64,000 bases of DNA from Agelaius tricolor (GCA_023055355.1 JALJCS010000028.1:6324418-6388417), one strand, 5' to 3'. Shown: positions 1-12,149, counted from the stretch's first letter. The notes: generated by a model from the letters alone, not told the origin. Program-made: numbers and translations.

Positions 1-720
1 CATCAGACAATAAAAAGAGGCATAATGGCCACCAAACTCCACTCTTCTCCCCCCTCTTTTTTGAACAGATAGGTTTTAGACTCTATAATAATCACGCAGC
101 TAAGATACAAGGTCTCTTGTTGGCAATAACCTACATGACATGACTTAGAAGGCAGGTGTTACTGTAATTAGCTATTGTTTGACTATCAAAAGTCAGAGCT
201 GATTAAAGCCACTAAGTACAAGTGCACTATTTTATTTCAAAGAATATTATGAACTGCATGCTGGGACTCTTTCACTGCGGCCCTACCTTCCGGAGTCTGC
301 TAAGAGCCCATGCCAGCAGTAATCAAAACTAAAATCTGCATAAACCTTCAGGGTTTTAATTCAAGCAGAGCCCTTTCATTAGAAATATGTTACTTTATGA
401 AATCTGGTCGCCAGCAAGGGGAGAAAAATGTGACTTCTTAAGAAAAGTGAATGGCATCTCTTTAGTGATTAACCCAAGATTAATGGAGGCTCCTACTGCT
501 CGGCCTAAGTCCATTTTATTGCTAATTCATTTAGGTACTATTTCAGATGTACTTGATGAAAGTCACCTGCTAAGAAGTCATGTTTTGGCAAGCAAGGATA
601 GCCATTATGGTCAAATCCCAAATAGAATTTTTATTAAAGAAGCTTTGAAAAGTGTCTTGTATTAGTCTTTCACAGACATACCATTTAATGTGCTCAATTA
701 GTTAAAAATTTGGGGCCCAA
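1..720. promoter_or_regulatory. Candidate conserved noncoding element
   Basis: This is repeat-free, moderately AT-rich sequence with homeodomain-like TAATTA/TTAATGG and TGATTAAAG/TGATTAACC (TCF- or homeobox-like) motifs and no tandem structure. Mammalian PRDM16 introns are known to be rich in conserved enhancers. Conservation cannot be measured here, so this call is inference from texture alone. Confidence 0.3.
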
Positions 721-1077
721 GTCACTAATCAAACATTCATAATGCTTTTTTAAGATTTTTTTTTTTTTCAGTCCACATGCATCTCTTAATGTCCCAGGTA
801 GGATGAACACTGCACTGAACAGGGACATTTATATTCAGACAAAAGCAGCAGTGCTGAGACTCACCAAGAAGTGGGTGGGATTTGGGTAAGTGCTCGGTGG
901 GATCCCTGAAATGTTGGCTTGGCAGAGCATCTCTTTGTTCCCCGGGATGCTGTGGGGAGTGGGGACTTATGCAAATCACATGTTCCTCAAACTGTACCTA
1001 ATCATCCAGCTTTGGCTTGCGTGCGCGTTTGGAGCGTGAGGTTTGATGCCTTATGCACAAATCATTTCGGTTTTCAA

Positions 1078-1235
1078 CTTGTCTGCAGTCTGTTCTTTCA
1101 ATAAATGGGAGTTATGGGGATTTTGTGATTTTAGAGCCCCAAACCCTGGCCCCGTGTGCACCCTGACATCTTTTCTACCCACACAAAGCACCTCCGTAGC
1201 CCATCCAAAGTTCCTCCCCATTTTGGGCAAGATTT
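1078..1235 (+). repeat. Dispersed repeat, copy 1 (possible old LTR end)
   Basis: The segment from CTGCAGTCTGTTCTTTCAAT through TAGAGCCCC, CCGTGTGCACCCTGA and TTTTCTACCCACACAA to CACCTCC recurs at 5565-5700. Copy 1 has TCAATAAATGGG, which could be a degenerate polyadenylation signal. It directly precedes the 52-bp minisatellite. Confidence 0.6.
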
Positions 1236-1244
1236 TGCCTGATC

Positions 1245-1650
1245 CACAGGCGATTCCATGGGCATGGGGACCCCTGTTAGGTGTTTGTACCCTTCCCAAA
1301 GGCAATTCCATGGGCATGGTGATCCCTGTTGGGTGTTTGTACCCTTCCCATGGGCAATTCCATGGGCATGGAGACCTCTGTTGGGTGTTTGTACCCTTCC
1401 CAAGGGCAATTCCATGGGCATGGAAATCCCTCTTAGGTGTTTGTATCCTTCCCATGGGCAATTCCATGGGCATGGAGATCCCTGCTAGGTGTTTGTATCC
1501 TTCCCCATGAGTATGGAGATCCCTGTTAGGTATTTATACACTTCCCACGGACAATTCCATGGGCATGGAGGTCCCTGTTAGGTATTTGTACCCTTCCCAT
1601 GGACAATTCCATGAGCATGGAGGTCCCTCTTAGGTGCTTGTACCCTTTCC
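1245..1650. repeat. 52-bp minisatellite
   Basis: CCATGGGCAT recurs at 1256, 1308, 1360, 1412 and 1464, and again at 1557 and 1609, an exact 52-bp spacing apart from one short or degraded unit. The units contain GGTGTTTGTACCCTTCCCA. They contain few stops, which explains the overlapping open frames here. Confidence 0.94.
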
Positions 1651-3520
1651 TGAGCAACCCACGATGCTCCATCAGAGACTCTGATGCTCTGAGCTTTGCT
1701 TCCCTGCACTGAGCAGGGCAATCCTGACAGCCAGCCCAGGAACCCCCACTCTGCAGAGATAAAAAACCTACTGCAGAAGTAGGTCTGGGCATCACAGAGC
1801 TTTGATTGTGCCCTTCTCTTTCAAAAATGGGCAAAAAAACCCCAAAGGTGGTGCTGGGGAAATGTTCCCAAGTGAGGAAGATGCCTGGATGCTGCTGCTC
1901 TCCTCAGCCCATCAGATGCCAGGCACCAAACCCCTGCACTGGTGAATTATTGATAACACTGCTGATAACCATCACTCATCTCAGTGCTCACACTGGTTTG
2001 GGTGCTCGTGTACAAAGCCAGAGCCTGAGAACCCCCCCTCAACCTGCTCTGCTTTGTACCTGCCAAGGATGAGACAGTTTTGGTGACAGAAAGTGGCAAA
2101 TCAATCAAAAAATGCCTGCTTTGGGTGTTCTGGCTTGTTTGGAGCTCTCTCCCTACTGGGGGTGATGATTGACTTTGTAACCCAGCAGCACACACCACTC
2201 AAACTCTGCTCTCAGAAGGGAAACAATCTGGTTCCCAAATTTATTTTTATTTTTTAATGACTGATCCAGTTTCCAAAATACTGACTGGAGCTGTCAGGAT
2301 TGGTGAGAGCCACGAAACCAGGAGGGCACACTCAAAACAAAGAGCTCCCTGATGGATGTCAATGTCCCCTATCAAGGGGAGTGAAGTTTCCAACCCTCCC
2401 GTGGCAAAATTCAGAATTGCCAGGAACGGCAACACATCCTGTGGTGGAATTCTGCTCCTGGGAGACTCCACAAAACCCAGCCTGGACTTAAAGCCCTTGG
2501 CTGGGGGAATGTGGCAGTGAAGGGTGTGATAACAAAGTTATCCTAATCTGTCCCTCTTGTGTACTGGGGCACTCACACATGCAAATCTTGTCTTGTTCCA
2601 CCGTGTTTGTTCACCTCCAGAGTCCTTCCCTGATTCAAATCTGTGTCTTACTATCCTATAATACCCTTGTCTAACAGTTCTTTTTAAATGCATGTGTTAA
2701 TTATCTTGCCACCGCTGTAATTTCTCCCTGTAGTCCATTAATTAAGAGGTCACAATCTAAGAGCATGTTTACCCAATAAGCTTTCTTTTTTAATTATCCT
2801 AATTGCTTGGATACTGACAAAGACTCCATCCCTCCCCTTCCTCTGAGTGGATTAGAAAACGACATTTCAAAGCCCCACACAATGATGGGTCTGTAAAACA
2901 CACATATATTTATATCTGTTTTTATAACTCTGTGATGTTCAAACATCAAAGGTCAACGAGCCACAAGGTGCTGCATTTGCATGGCTGTATAAAATGCAGA
3001 GACAAACTGCCCTCCATTAATTGATCCATTAGCCTGGAATGTTCTATTGGTCGGGGAAAAATATAAGGGAAAAAATCTTAAGAATAGGAACGAGATGGTT
3101 GTTCACAGCTTGGTGTGTCCTGGAGACCACCAGAGCCTCCTATCTCTGCCTGCTCCTGCAGGGACGCCTTTGGATAAAAGCAGGCAGAAATGGAAATAAA
3201 TAAGGAAAAAAACCACTCAGCTTTCACTGCAGCAAAGATCAGGTTTATTCTCCCTGTTCCCAATATTCCATTCCCATGGGTGACATCTCAGCAAGCTGGT
3301 CCCAATACCTTTTTTACTGACTTTGCAGAACTCACCAGACAAAATCTCTACCACTTAAAAAATTTTAAACCCTTCCTTTTGTCAAGTATTGTAAAGGGAA
3401 AAACAGCTATTTGAATTCCAGATAGGATTTTAACACAACTATTAGCAGAAATCATGTCCAGAAAAATTACTACAGTGACAGAATGTGAAACAACACTTAA
3501 TATGTCAAGTAAAGTGATTT
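1651..3520. other. Unique intronic sequence
   Basis: No gene, RNA or repeat recognised. 2520-3075 is AT-rich and complex (TTAATTAAGAGGTCA, CTTTTTTAATTATCC) and could contain regulatory sequence. Short T runs lie near 3525. Confidence 0.5.
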
Positions 3521-4739
3521 TTTTGGTTTTTTTTTTTTTTTGTTTTAATAAACCCAATATCTCATTCAGACCAGTCATCTCAGGAACTATATAACAGAAG
3601 TATAATTACTTAGAAATTGCTTAGGTAAGCGTGATTGATGCATGGTAAATAGATGTTTCCAGCACTTATTGTTTCTTCCTGATGGATTAGGAAGAGTTGT
3701 TTAACAGTTCATTTGACCAGTCTCTCCTGGTGTTTCTCGAGTCTGGCTGTGCCAGTCAGCACCAGCAGTTCCTGGTAGTTTAAGTCTCTTTAATAAAGAT
3801 TAAGATGTCAGAGGTCCTGCATTGCACAAAATCCCGATTTTATTAACTTCTCATTATCAGCTGAAATATGAAGTGCATTTCTTTTCATCTGGAGAGCAGC
3901 ACTTTCTCAAGGGAAAGGACAGACACCTCAGACACATTTTGGGTGCTTTAGACTGGGTTTGCCCCAACCTTGGCTGATGCTGGGGAGCATTTTCTCACCC
4001 AAGGGCATCCCATAGGTGGATGTTTTTCCCCAAAGAGTGTTTGGATACCATGTTTGTGGGCAGGTTGCTGAGCTGGCAGCGGGGCTGAGCACTCACACTC
4101 CAGCACTTCAGTCGATCCAGCTCCCATGAAAAAGCAGAAAAAGTGCTGGGCAGGAAGGCTGAAACCTCAAAAGCCAGGACTGAGCCAACACTTCCCTCCT
4201 CACACCCAGCAGATCTCGAGGAGCGACAGCAGCAAACCACACAAAACTCCTTGAAAGAGATCCCAGAGGTGTCCAAAGTGCACCCTGAGCAGCAGGAATA
4301 TAAATTCTGATGCCATCCAGGTGAACTGAGGCAGCACCTGATAAAGTGAAGCTGCAGCAGCCCCGTGCAGCTCCCGAATGCGTCACTTGTGTCACTCCTG
4401 CTCAACCCCCTGAGTTTTCTCACCACTCTCACCCCAAAACCCTGCAGGCCACAGCCACACCAACAGATGCTGCAGCAGCATCACGCTCCCAGCCACGCTC
4501 TCAGGGGATTTCTGAAAGCTGACAAATTGATGTATTTTGCATACTCTAACAGCGAGTCTTTGTGGAAATCCTCGTTTTGCAGGGAGGGCAGAGCCGGCTC
4601 CGGGTGTGTTTGAACAGGCTGGCTCTTGCTGGGAAACTCTCCACGGAAAGAGTTAAGAGGGAAAAACAGTTGTTGTGGTGTAACCCCGGCCCTGCAGCCC
4701 GGGATCCCAGCCTCCCGGGAGGGTTAAGCTCTATTACTT

Positions 4740-4880
4740 CTGGTCCCTGACACTGCTAATGGCGCTCTCTGACTAATTGCATTTCTATACCTCCACATAC
4801 GGCCGGGCAACAAGTGAGCCCTTTAATCAAACAGCTTCATCTACTTCCAATTAATTCCATTTCTATGCCTTTTTAAGAGC
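4740..4880. promoter_or_regulatory. Candidate conserved noncoding element
   Basis: GACTAATTGCATTTCTATAC, CCCTTTAATCAAACAGCTTC and CCAATTAATTCC lie close together without repeats, just right of a GC-rich stretch (4685-4725). Possible POU/homeobox and TCF/LEF-like sites; untested. Confidence 0.3.
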
Positions 4881-4961
4881 ACAGGAACATACAAAGATAG
4901 AGATGATGGAGCACGTTCTGTGCTCTGCTCAGGATGTGTCCCCACCTCACACCTCCCGTGC

Positions 4962-5519
4962 TATCGAAACAGGATGATCCCCGTGGCAGGCAGAAATGAT
5001 GCATCAGAAGGCTAATTAATTACTTTATTATACTGTATTATTTTATGTTATATTACATTATATTACTTTACATCTAAACTGAAGCTGCCAAGCACTCAAC
5101 TGCTCTGAATCTCGTGATTGTCACCCTCAGTCCCGACACACACACACACTAGGCCCTGATAGGCCAAGGAAACAAAACTCCATCACTTTGGGCAAACAAT
5201 CTCCATATTGCATTCTACTTTGGCACAAACACAGGCACAGCAAATGAGATAAGAATATTCTTGGGAAGAATTGTGCCTTGCTTTTCTCTGTGAAGAGAAA
5301 TGTGGGGCTGCACACTTGGCCCTGATAGGCCAAGGAGACAAAACACCATCACTGTGGGTAAAAAATCTCCATATTGCATTCTACTTTTGCACAAACACAG
5401 GCACAGCAAAGGATAACAATTGTTTTTCCTTTCTCTGAGGTTCAGAGAATGTGAAACCCAGAAATATTCTTGGGAAGAATTGTGCCTTGCTTTTCTCTGT
5501 GAAGAGAAATGTGGTGACA
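4962..5519 (-). mobile_element. ERV LTR (family A) with duplicated 168-bp U3 segment
   Basis: Read on the minus strand it starts TGTCACCACATTTCTCTTCA and ends near TAATTAGCCTTCTGATGC and CTGCCACGGGGATCATCC, matching the 3' end of the 8690 copy. A block of about 168 bp occurs twice: CCCTGATAGGCCAAGG at 5153 and 5321, and ATTCTTGGGAAGAATTGTGC at 5255 and 5467. The flanks give a perfect 6-bp repeat CCGTGC at 4956-4961 and 5520-5525, although the inferred terminus is then not the usual CA. U3 duplication is a familiar way for retroviral LTRs to duplicate enhancers. A nested insertion is the alternative. Confidence 0.7.
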
Positions 5520-5559
5520 CCGTGCCCCTCTTGCCTGGGCCCGTCTTGATTGGGTTTTT

Positions 5560-5700
5560 GACTTTCTGCAGTTTGTTCTTTCAATGAGTGAGAGTTTAGG
5601 GGATGTTTCACGTCGTGATTCCAGAGCCCAGATCCCTGTGCACACCCTGAGCTCTTTTCTAGCCACACAATCACCTCCACCAAAGCCCACGAGTGGAATC
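5560..5700 (+). repeat. Dispersed repeat, copy 2
   Basis: It matches 1078-1235 in the same orientation and order (CTGCAGTTTGTTCTTTCAAT, GTGCACACCCTGAG, TTTTCTAGCCACACAATCAC). It lies about 40 bp right of the minus-strand LTR at 4962-5519. The family is not identified. Confidence 0.6.
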
Positions 5701-5928
5701 ATTTGGGTTCCCTCAGTTGCTTTGGCATTTGCCACTGGGTTTAATCGGTTTTTGCTCCATCAGAACCAGCGCTGGCCTTGCCCTGAGGGACGACTGTGGC
5801 ATCAGCTGAGCAAACAGAGGGGGATGTTTGCACACCCAGACCCAAGGCAAAGCCTTCAGTCCGAGCTTGGAAGGAAATGCTGATTCCTCCCCGACAGTTA
5901 CTTCTTTGAGAAAACAGGTCGATGTAGC

Positions 5929-6190
5929 AGGAAAAACAAAAAAACAAACAAGCAAAAAAAAAAACCCAACAAACCAAAAAAAACCACCAGCCCCTCCCCA
6001 AAAAAGCCTAACCCTTCCCCCGCGAAAAAAGCCAAAAAAACCCCAAAAAAGCAAAAAAAACCTCCAAAAAGCAAAAAAAAAAAAAAAAAAAAAAAAAAAC
6101 CAAACCAAAAAAACCCCACAAAACAAAAAAACAAAAAAACCAACCAAAAAACCCAAAACCAAAAAACCCCAAACCACCAAAAATAAAAAA
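5929..6190. repeat. A-rich tract with C interruptions
   Basis: About 260 bp consist almost only of A and C, including one A run of about 30. This is low-complexity sequence. Confidence 0.93.
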
Positions 6191-6754
6191 TTAATAATCC
6201 ACTGCTCTGGCTATTTAGGAAAGGGAACCGCATCTGCCGGGAGCTGCCTGTTGCAAAGGTATGTACGCACAAAAGGCACGATAAGTGGGTGCTGAGCAGC
6301 GAGGAGTGGCAATTATCAGTTGCACGTATATCATTAGAGCCTCAGCTTTTCAATGGCACGGAGCTCCCCACGCCGTGTTTGCTGGGCCAGGTAAAAGGGG
6401 ACTCTTAATACTGTGCAAATATGACTTAGCAAAGGACTTTGCTTTCTCACCTATTCTCGGGGCTTTTCAAATCAACATTATTAATTGGTGGCTTATCGGT
6501 AAGTGCTGTCTGGCAGTTAAAGGATGTTTTCCACCCAGTGCAACGATACATAGAAACTCAGCAATGTCAGCCACAAGGACAAAGAGCTGCCATGTTGAAA
6601 CAGAAAAATGCTTCGACACCTTCAATCTTCTTTGTAAAAGCACGGAGCATTCCAGCATTCACTCGCAGCTGTTATTTCATGTTCTGTCATCCTTGTTTTA
6701 AATTAATAGATTAATTCAGAACTCTGGCTTACAGTTGCAACTATTAGGACTTCT

Positions 6755-6777
6755 AGTTTTTTCTTTTTCTTTCTTTC

Positions 6778-6836
<59 letters not shown>

Positions 6837-7205
6837 CTCTTTCTCTCTTTCTCTCTTTCCTTCTTTCGTTCCTTCTTTCCTTCTTTCCCTCTTTCTTTCT
6901 CCTTCTCCTTTTCTTTCTCTTTCTTTCTTTCTCTCTTTCCTTCTTTCCCTCTTTCCTTCTCCTTTTCTTTCTCTCTTTCTCTCTTTCTTTCTCTCTTTCC
7001 TTCTTTCCCTCTTTCCTTCTCCTTTTCTTTCTCTCTTTCTCTCTTTCTTTCTCTCTTTCCTTCTTTCCCTCTTTCCTTCTCTCTTTCTTTCTTTCTCTCG
7101 TTCCTTCTTTCCCTCTTTCCTTCTCCTTTTCTTTCTCTCTTTCTCTCTTTCTTTCTCTCTTTCCTTCTTTCCCTCTTTCCTTCTCCTTTTCTCTCTTTCT
7201 TTCTC

Positions 7206-7261
<56 letters not shown>

Positions 7262-7263
7262 TT

Positions 7264-7322
<59 letters not shown>

Positions 7323-7345
7323 CTCTCTCTCTCTCTCTCTCTCTT
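6755..7345. repeat. 590-bp CTTT/CTCT polypyrimidine microsatellite
   Basis: An uninterrupted pyrimidine-rich tract with pure TTTC runs at both ends (about 6770-6835 and 7200-7320) and a middle of higher-order units built from CTCTTTCCTTCTTTCCCTCT. It ends in a CT dinucleotide run at 7321-7344. Long open frames (Ser/Phe/Leu-rich on plus, Lys/Glu/Arg-rich on minus) are by-products. Confidence 0.97.
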
Positions 7346-8177
7346 TCTTCCTCTCTTTCCTTCCTTTTCCTCTGCTTTTCAGCTATCCAGGTGTGTACAA
7401 CCACACATTTTAGAATCTGGACCGACTGGTTTCCATGCTGGATAACTCAGCTACTTTCAGCCCCTCAGATCACCTTGCTCCCCACCTGCCAGCTCTCCTG
7501 AGCACCAAATCCACTTGAAAACGGAGAAAAAATGTTCGGCTGATAAGGAAAACCGAACACAAAGGGCACGACACTTCCCAGGCACCATTAAAGGGAGGCA
7601 AAAAGAACCTAAAAGGAGAAGAAAAGCTCTCAGTGCCCCCAGCTCGCATTTTCCCCACACACGTGCAGGAATGAAAGGACACTGGGGCTGCTGCCTCCCT
7701 TTGTCACTGATGAACAAGATAAACCCAGGAGCTCCATGAAAACCCGAGTGGTGCCGCTGCCCCTCATTCTCATGCAGGATTGTGGAGATCCAGGCCGGCC
7801 TGGCAGGTATTTGTGTGAACCTCTCTGCAGGGACAGGTATTTTATCTCCTCCCCAGAGAGCCTGCTCAGCTCTCAGCTATTCCAGGGGCTCGTTTTTCTC
7901 AGCATCCAACCCAAACCTTGCTCCTGGGCTTGTCCTGTTCTGTGCATGCCACAGGTGGGCGACCCTAAATGCAGAATATGAATTTCTGCTGCTTCTTTTA
8001 CAGCACGATGTTATCCTCAAGAAATTATCATTTATTTAAAAGACAAATGCTTATCCTCAAGAAATTTTCCTGTACAAGCACAAAATCAGATGGAATTCAT
8101 TTATTTAAAGGACTTCTGTGCCACCACACATTGCTGTTTTATAACAGCAGACCTGTGAAATGAGATGCTCAGCAGCT

Positions 8178-8262
8178 TTTCTTCTTCTTCTTCTTCTTCT
8201 TCTTCTTCTTCTTCTTCTTCTTCTTCTTCTTCTTCTTCTTCCTCTTCCTCTTCTTTTCTTCT
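8178..8262. repeat. TTC/GAA trinucleotide array
   Basis: About 21 pure CTT/TTC units to 8240, then interrupted units (CCTCTTCCTC). It is followed to about 8300 by degenerate TATC repeats. Confidence 0.96.
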
Positions 8263-8689
8263 TCTATATCATCTATCTATATCTATATCTATCTATATTA
8301 TTGGTATGTCTATATCTCTGATATAGTAATGCCTTGGAAAAATAAACCTGATTTAAATCCCACATTTCCTACTCCAGGAGTGCCCAGTTTTTACTCAGGT
8401 TTAGCAGGGGATGCTCTGGGCTTTGCAGGAAGGAGCCAAGGAGCACATGGTGAGCAGCAGAGCTGGAATGGAGGGTGGGACCCTCTCCCAGTCCCAAGTT
8501 TTTCTTGGCAAAAGGGCTGGCAAATCCAAACTGCCAGGAATAAATTGCTGTTGGAGCTCGAGGACATGTTGGAGTCATCAGCAAATGCAGAGCCTGAGAG
8601 GAAGGACCTCAGTCAGGGACAGCACAAGCTCCTTAGGAAAAATTGCACATCCTCCCTGCTTGGCATTGCTGGAAAGCAGGAGAATAACC

Positions 8690-9108
8690 TGTGGCATTCA
8701 CATTGTCTGAAAAATCCCTTCACCCAGGGTTTTTCTCCTGGGAAGCTGAGAAGCCTCAGGGAAAAAAAAAAAAGGAAAACAATTCTTGTCTCATTTGCTT
8801 CTCCTGTGTTTTGCTGCTTTGGAATGTGTTTGGAGATTGTTTACCCACAGGTGATTGTTCCATTGGATTCTGCTGTGAGTTGTTTTCACTCTTTGGCCAA
8901 TCAGGGCCAAGCTGTGTCTGGACTCTGGAAAGACTCAGAAGTTTTCATTATTCTCTTTTTAGCCTTCTGTAAGTATCCTTTCTGTATTCTTTAGTATAGT
9001 ATAGTATTCTTTAATATAATATAGTATTATAAGGTAATAAATCAGCCTTCTGAGAACATGGAGTCAGATTCATCATTCCTCCCTGCCACAAGGATCCCTG
9101 CAAATACA
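8690..9108 (+). mobile_element. Solo ERV LTR (family A relative)
   Basis: It shares the layout of the 18915 copy: TCTCCTGGGAAGCTGAGAAG near the 5' end, TTGGCCAATCAGGGCCAAGC mid-way, the AGTATAGTATAG run, AATAAATCAGCCTTCTGAGA, ACATGGAGTCAGATTC, and a terminal GGATCCCTGCAAATACA. With these ends the flanks are ATAACC (8684-8689) and ATAACG (9109-9114), a 5-of-6 target duplication. An alternative 3' end at 9090 would give TGTGGCA/TGCCACA termini but no duplication. No internal retroviral sequence is present. Confidence 0.75.
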
Positions 9109-9114
9109 ATAACG

Positions 9115-10860
9115 ACCCTCCAGGATTCCTCTCCTCCCAACAGGAACTGAGGGGAAGAAGAGACAGCCAGGCAGGAAAAAGGGATGAGGTCAGAGTAAGG
9201 AGCATCTCAAACCCAGACAGAGCTGAGTGTCCAGCTGAGGGTGTTCTCCTGGGGTGGATTTACAAGGCAACCCCAGCCCCAGCACAGATATTTTCCAGGA
9301 TTCACCTATTTTAAGATTCTCATGACCAGGAAATGATTAATCCCCATTTCATGGCAGCAGGAACTGAGCAAGAGACTGCTTGGATTGGCCGAGATTACCA
9401 GGAGAAAAGTCCAGCTTATTTCTGGGCAGCACTAAAGAAAGGGAAAAAACTGAAGCAGGCATTAAAGGAAGAGATGAACAATGAAAGTCAAGACTTTCCT
9501 GGTTTTACATATTAGTAATTAGAAGGGCAAACATTGAAAAAACTTAAAATTCCTCTTGACTCATTTTTAAATTGAGTATTTCAGGAAAGAAGGATTCAAC
9601 ACTGCCCTAAAAACTACCTTGAGGCAGCAGCAGTGATGCAAATTTCCAGAGTTTTCCCAGACTTTTGGTGAGGAAGAACCAACATTCTGGGGCAGAGGAG
9701 CTGAAGCTGAAATTCCAGTGGAAACTCAGAGAAGCAATTCCTTTAGGAGCTGCAATTTATTCTTCTGGAACAGAAGAAATTATTGCACCAAGCAAGGGGC
9801 TAAGATGTCCTGACAGCAGCAGTGCAGAACTATCTCTGCAGCAGTTATTAATGAGCTGGAAAAATGCTGGACAGCAAATTCACCTCCCCTCCCCAAGGCC
9901 AGAATTCATGGCAACAAATCCCTAAAATAATCAGCTAACTCCAGAAGATTAGGAGAGGGGATGCCTCCAGATGACAGGAGATTTCTTAATTTCAGTTTAC
10001 TTATAAGGTCACATTAAGCAGGAGGAAAATTTTCCTCTGAAGTTTACAAATTAGTTTCTAATCTATTCTACAGCTTTTGGCATTTCTGGTCTATATTCTG
10101 TGTTACAGTCAAAAATGAGGAGGGGAAAAAAGTAATAAAAAAAAATGAATAGCTTGTGTTAGCCAAGAAAGGATTTAAGCACTTAATTTAGATTCCTCCT
10201 GCTGCTACTATTATTATTATATCTATATTTTTATATTTATTTATATACATGTTTTCAGAGCTGAACTTTCCAGAGGGAAACTGAACATCACAGAGGAGCT
10301 GACTCCTGGTGATTCTTTCTCTTTATTTTTCTCCCCAAACTGTCCTGTGAAAAATAAACTTGGTTGTGTTGTTTTATTTTTTCCAGAACATGTATTTTAA
10401 CATCTCATAGAAATCTTGTAGAATCAAAAATCAAAATATATCAATATGTAATGTTGTCCTTGTGGGACAGCAGTACCACCTTCACTGCTCTGCAGAACCT
10501 TGATTTATTTCTGGGACAAAATATGAAATAAACCAACAAAATAAAAAGGTTTTTTTTTTTGTTTTGTTATGTTATGTATATTTATGTTTAATTATTGTTC
10601 ACTGGTACCCAGTTTTCTGTGTTCTGGCTTTCATTTATACAGCAGCACCATCAGGGCTGGACCCAACTTCAAGTCCCTCTGGCGTTCCTCACCCCCAGCC
10701 TCCCCTTTCCTCCCTCCCCAGCTGCTGCCCAGGTTTTCCTGCTTATCCAGGAAACTCCAAGAAGCTCCTACCTGACCCAAATTCTCCTTCCAATGGGATT
10801 AACCCAGTCTTGAAAACCTCTCAGCATCCCAGGGGACCTTCATGGAACCATCTGCCTTCT
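9115..10860. other. Unique intronic sequence
   Basis: Nothing recognised between the 8690 LTR and the 10865 minisatellite apart from a short ATT/TTTAT-rich piece near 10210-10245 and a T run at 10550. Small open frames are unsupported. Confidence 0.5.
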
Positions 10861-10864
10861 CTAA

Positions 10865-11560
10865 GGTATGGAACCACACAAAAAAAACCCCAATTCCAGA
10901 CTCCCCAATGGAACAGGAGCCTGTCCTGGGAACCACACAATAAAACCCAGTTCCAGAGTCCTCTGGAACAGGGACCTGTCCTGGGAACCACAAAATAAAG
11001 CCCAATTCCAAATTCCCCAGTGGAACAGGAGCCTGTCCTGGGAACCACACAATAAGGTATGGAACCACACAATAAGGTATGGAACCACACAATAAAACCC
11101 AATTCCAGACTCCTCAATGGAACAGGGACCTGTCCTGGAAACCACAAAATAAAGCCCAATTCCAAATTCCCCACTGGAACAGGAACCTGTCCTGGGAATC
11201 CCACACTAAGTTATGGAACCACACAATAAAACCCAATTCCAGACTCTCTCCACTGGAACAGGAGCCTGTCCTGGGAACCACACAATAAGGTATGGAACCA
11301 CACAATAAAACCCAATTCCAAATTCCCCACTGGAACAGGAGCCTGTCCCCCAATTCCAGAATCCCCACTGGAACAGGAACCTGTCCTGGGAACCACACAA
11401 TAAGGATGGAACCACACAATAAGGTATGGAACCACACAATAAAACCCAATTCCAGACTCTCTCCACTGGAACAGGAACCTGTCCTGGGAATCCCACACAG
11501 TAAGTTATGGAACCACACAAAAAAACCCCCAGTTCCAAATTCCCCAGTGGAACAGGAGCC
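10865..11560. repeat. Minisatellite, about 58-60 bp with variants
   Basis: About ten units are assembled from GGAACAGGAGCCTGTCCTGG, GAACCACACAATAAAACCCA, ATTCCAGACTC and GTATGGAACCACACAATAAG. Sub-blocks are rearranged between units, implying repeated unequal exchange. Multiple frames on both strands stay open because units lack stops. Confidence 0.94.
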
Positions 11561-12149
11561 TGTCATGGGTGACATCCCACCCACCTCCCACCCTGAGGAT
11601 TTTTCCCTGTTCCGCAGCAAACCCTGGAGCTGGCCCAGGCCAGCCCCCTCCTCTGCTTCTGTCTCAGCTCCCAGCCCAGCCCAGAGCTGGTTCTGCATCC
11701 AGAGCTGACTCCAGGAGCTGATTCCAGCCAAAGCCTCGTGGCACACTCAGCCCAGCCCAGCGTCCCAGGAGGAATTGCAGAGCAGAGGGAGGGGAGGGGG
11801 CTCTGTGTGTGTGTGTGTTACCTTCCAAGTTACCACACAGCCCCCAAATCCCACAGGCTATCATTCCAAAATTTGTGATGTTTTGTCTACTCTGGTGATT
11901 TAAGGTTTGTCAGAAAATGTCAGAAAGGCCACGGGGCCAAGGGCTTCCTGATGACTGAGGATTTTCTTTCACATGACCTTCCTGAAGTTGATTTTGGGCT
12001 CCAGACAGTGCTGCCTTCAGCTCTGACAGGGGCCGGCTGGCAGCAGATTCATGGGGATCTCTGGGGCATTCTGGCATTTTCTGACTGAGCTGGGGCTGTA
12101 ATGCCTCCTAATCATCCAGAATATCGTTTCACTGGAGGGCTGGAAATGC

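Noticed and set aside
1043..1510. 155-codon plus frame and overlapping minus frames
   Set aside because: They lie on the 52-bp minisatellite and a dispersed repeat; different frames stay open equally, so there is no coding signal.
5713..6295. Lys/Pro-rich and Phe-rich frames
   Set aside because: Products of the A/C low-complexity tract.
6703..7445. Long Lys/Glu/Arg-rich (minus) and Ser/Phe/Leu-rich (plus) open frames
   Set aside because: They are translations of the CTTT microsatellite, which has few stops in any frame.
8329..8994. 221-codon plus frame
   Set aside because: Its second half is the solo LTR; no retroviral protein similarity and no conserved motif in the first half.
10821..11746. 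Overlapping open frames of up to 210 codons on both strands
   Set aside because: Generated by the 58-60 bp minisatellite. Repeated peptide blocks mirror the DNA units and no domain is recognisable.
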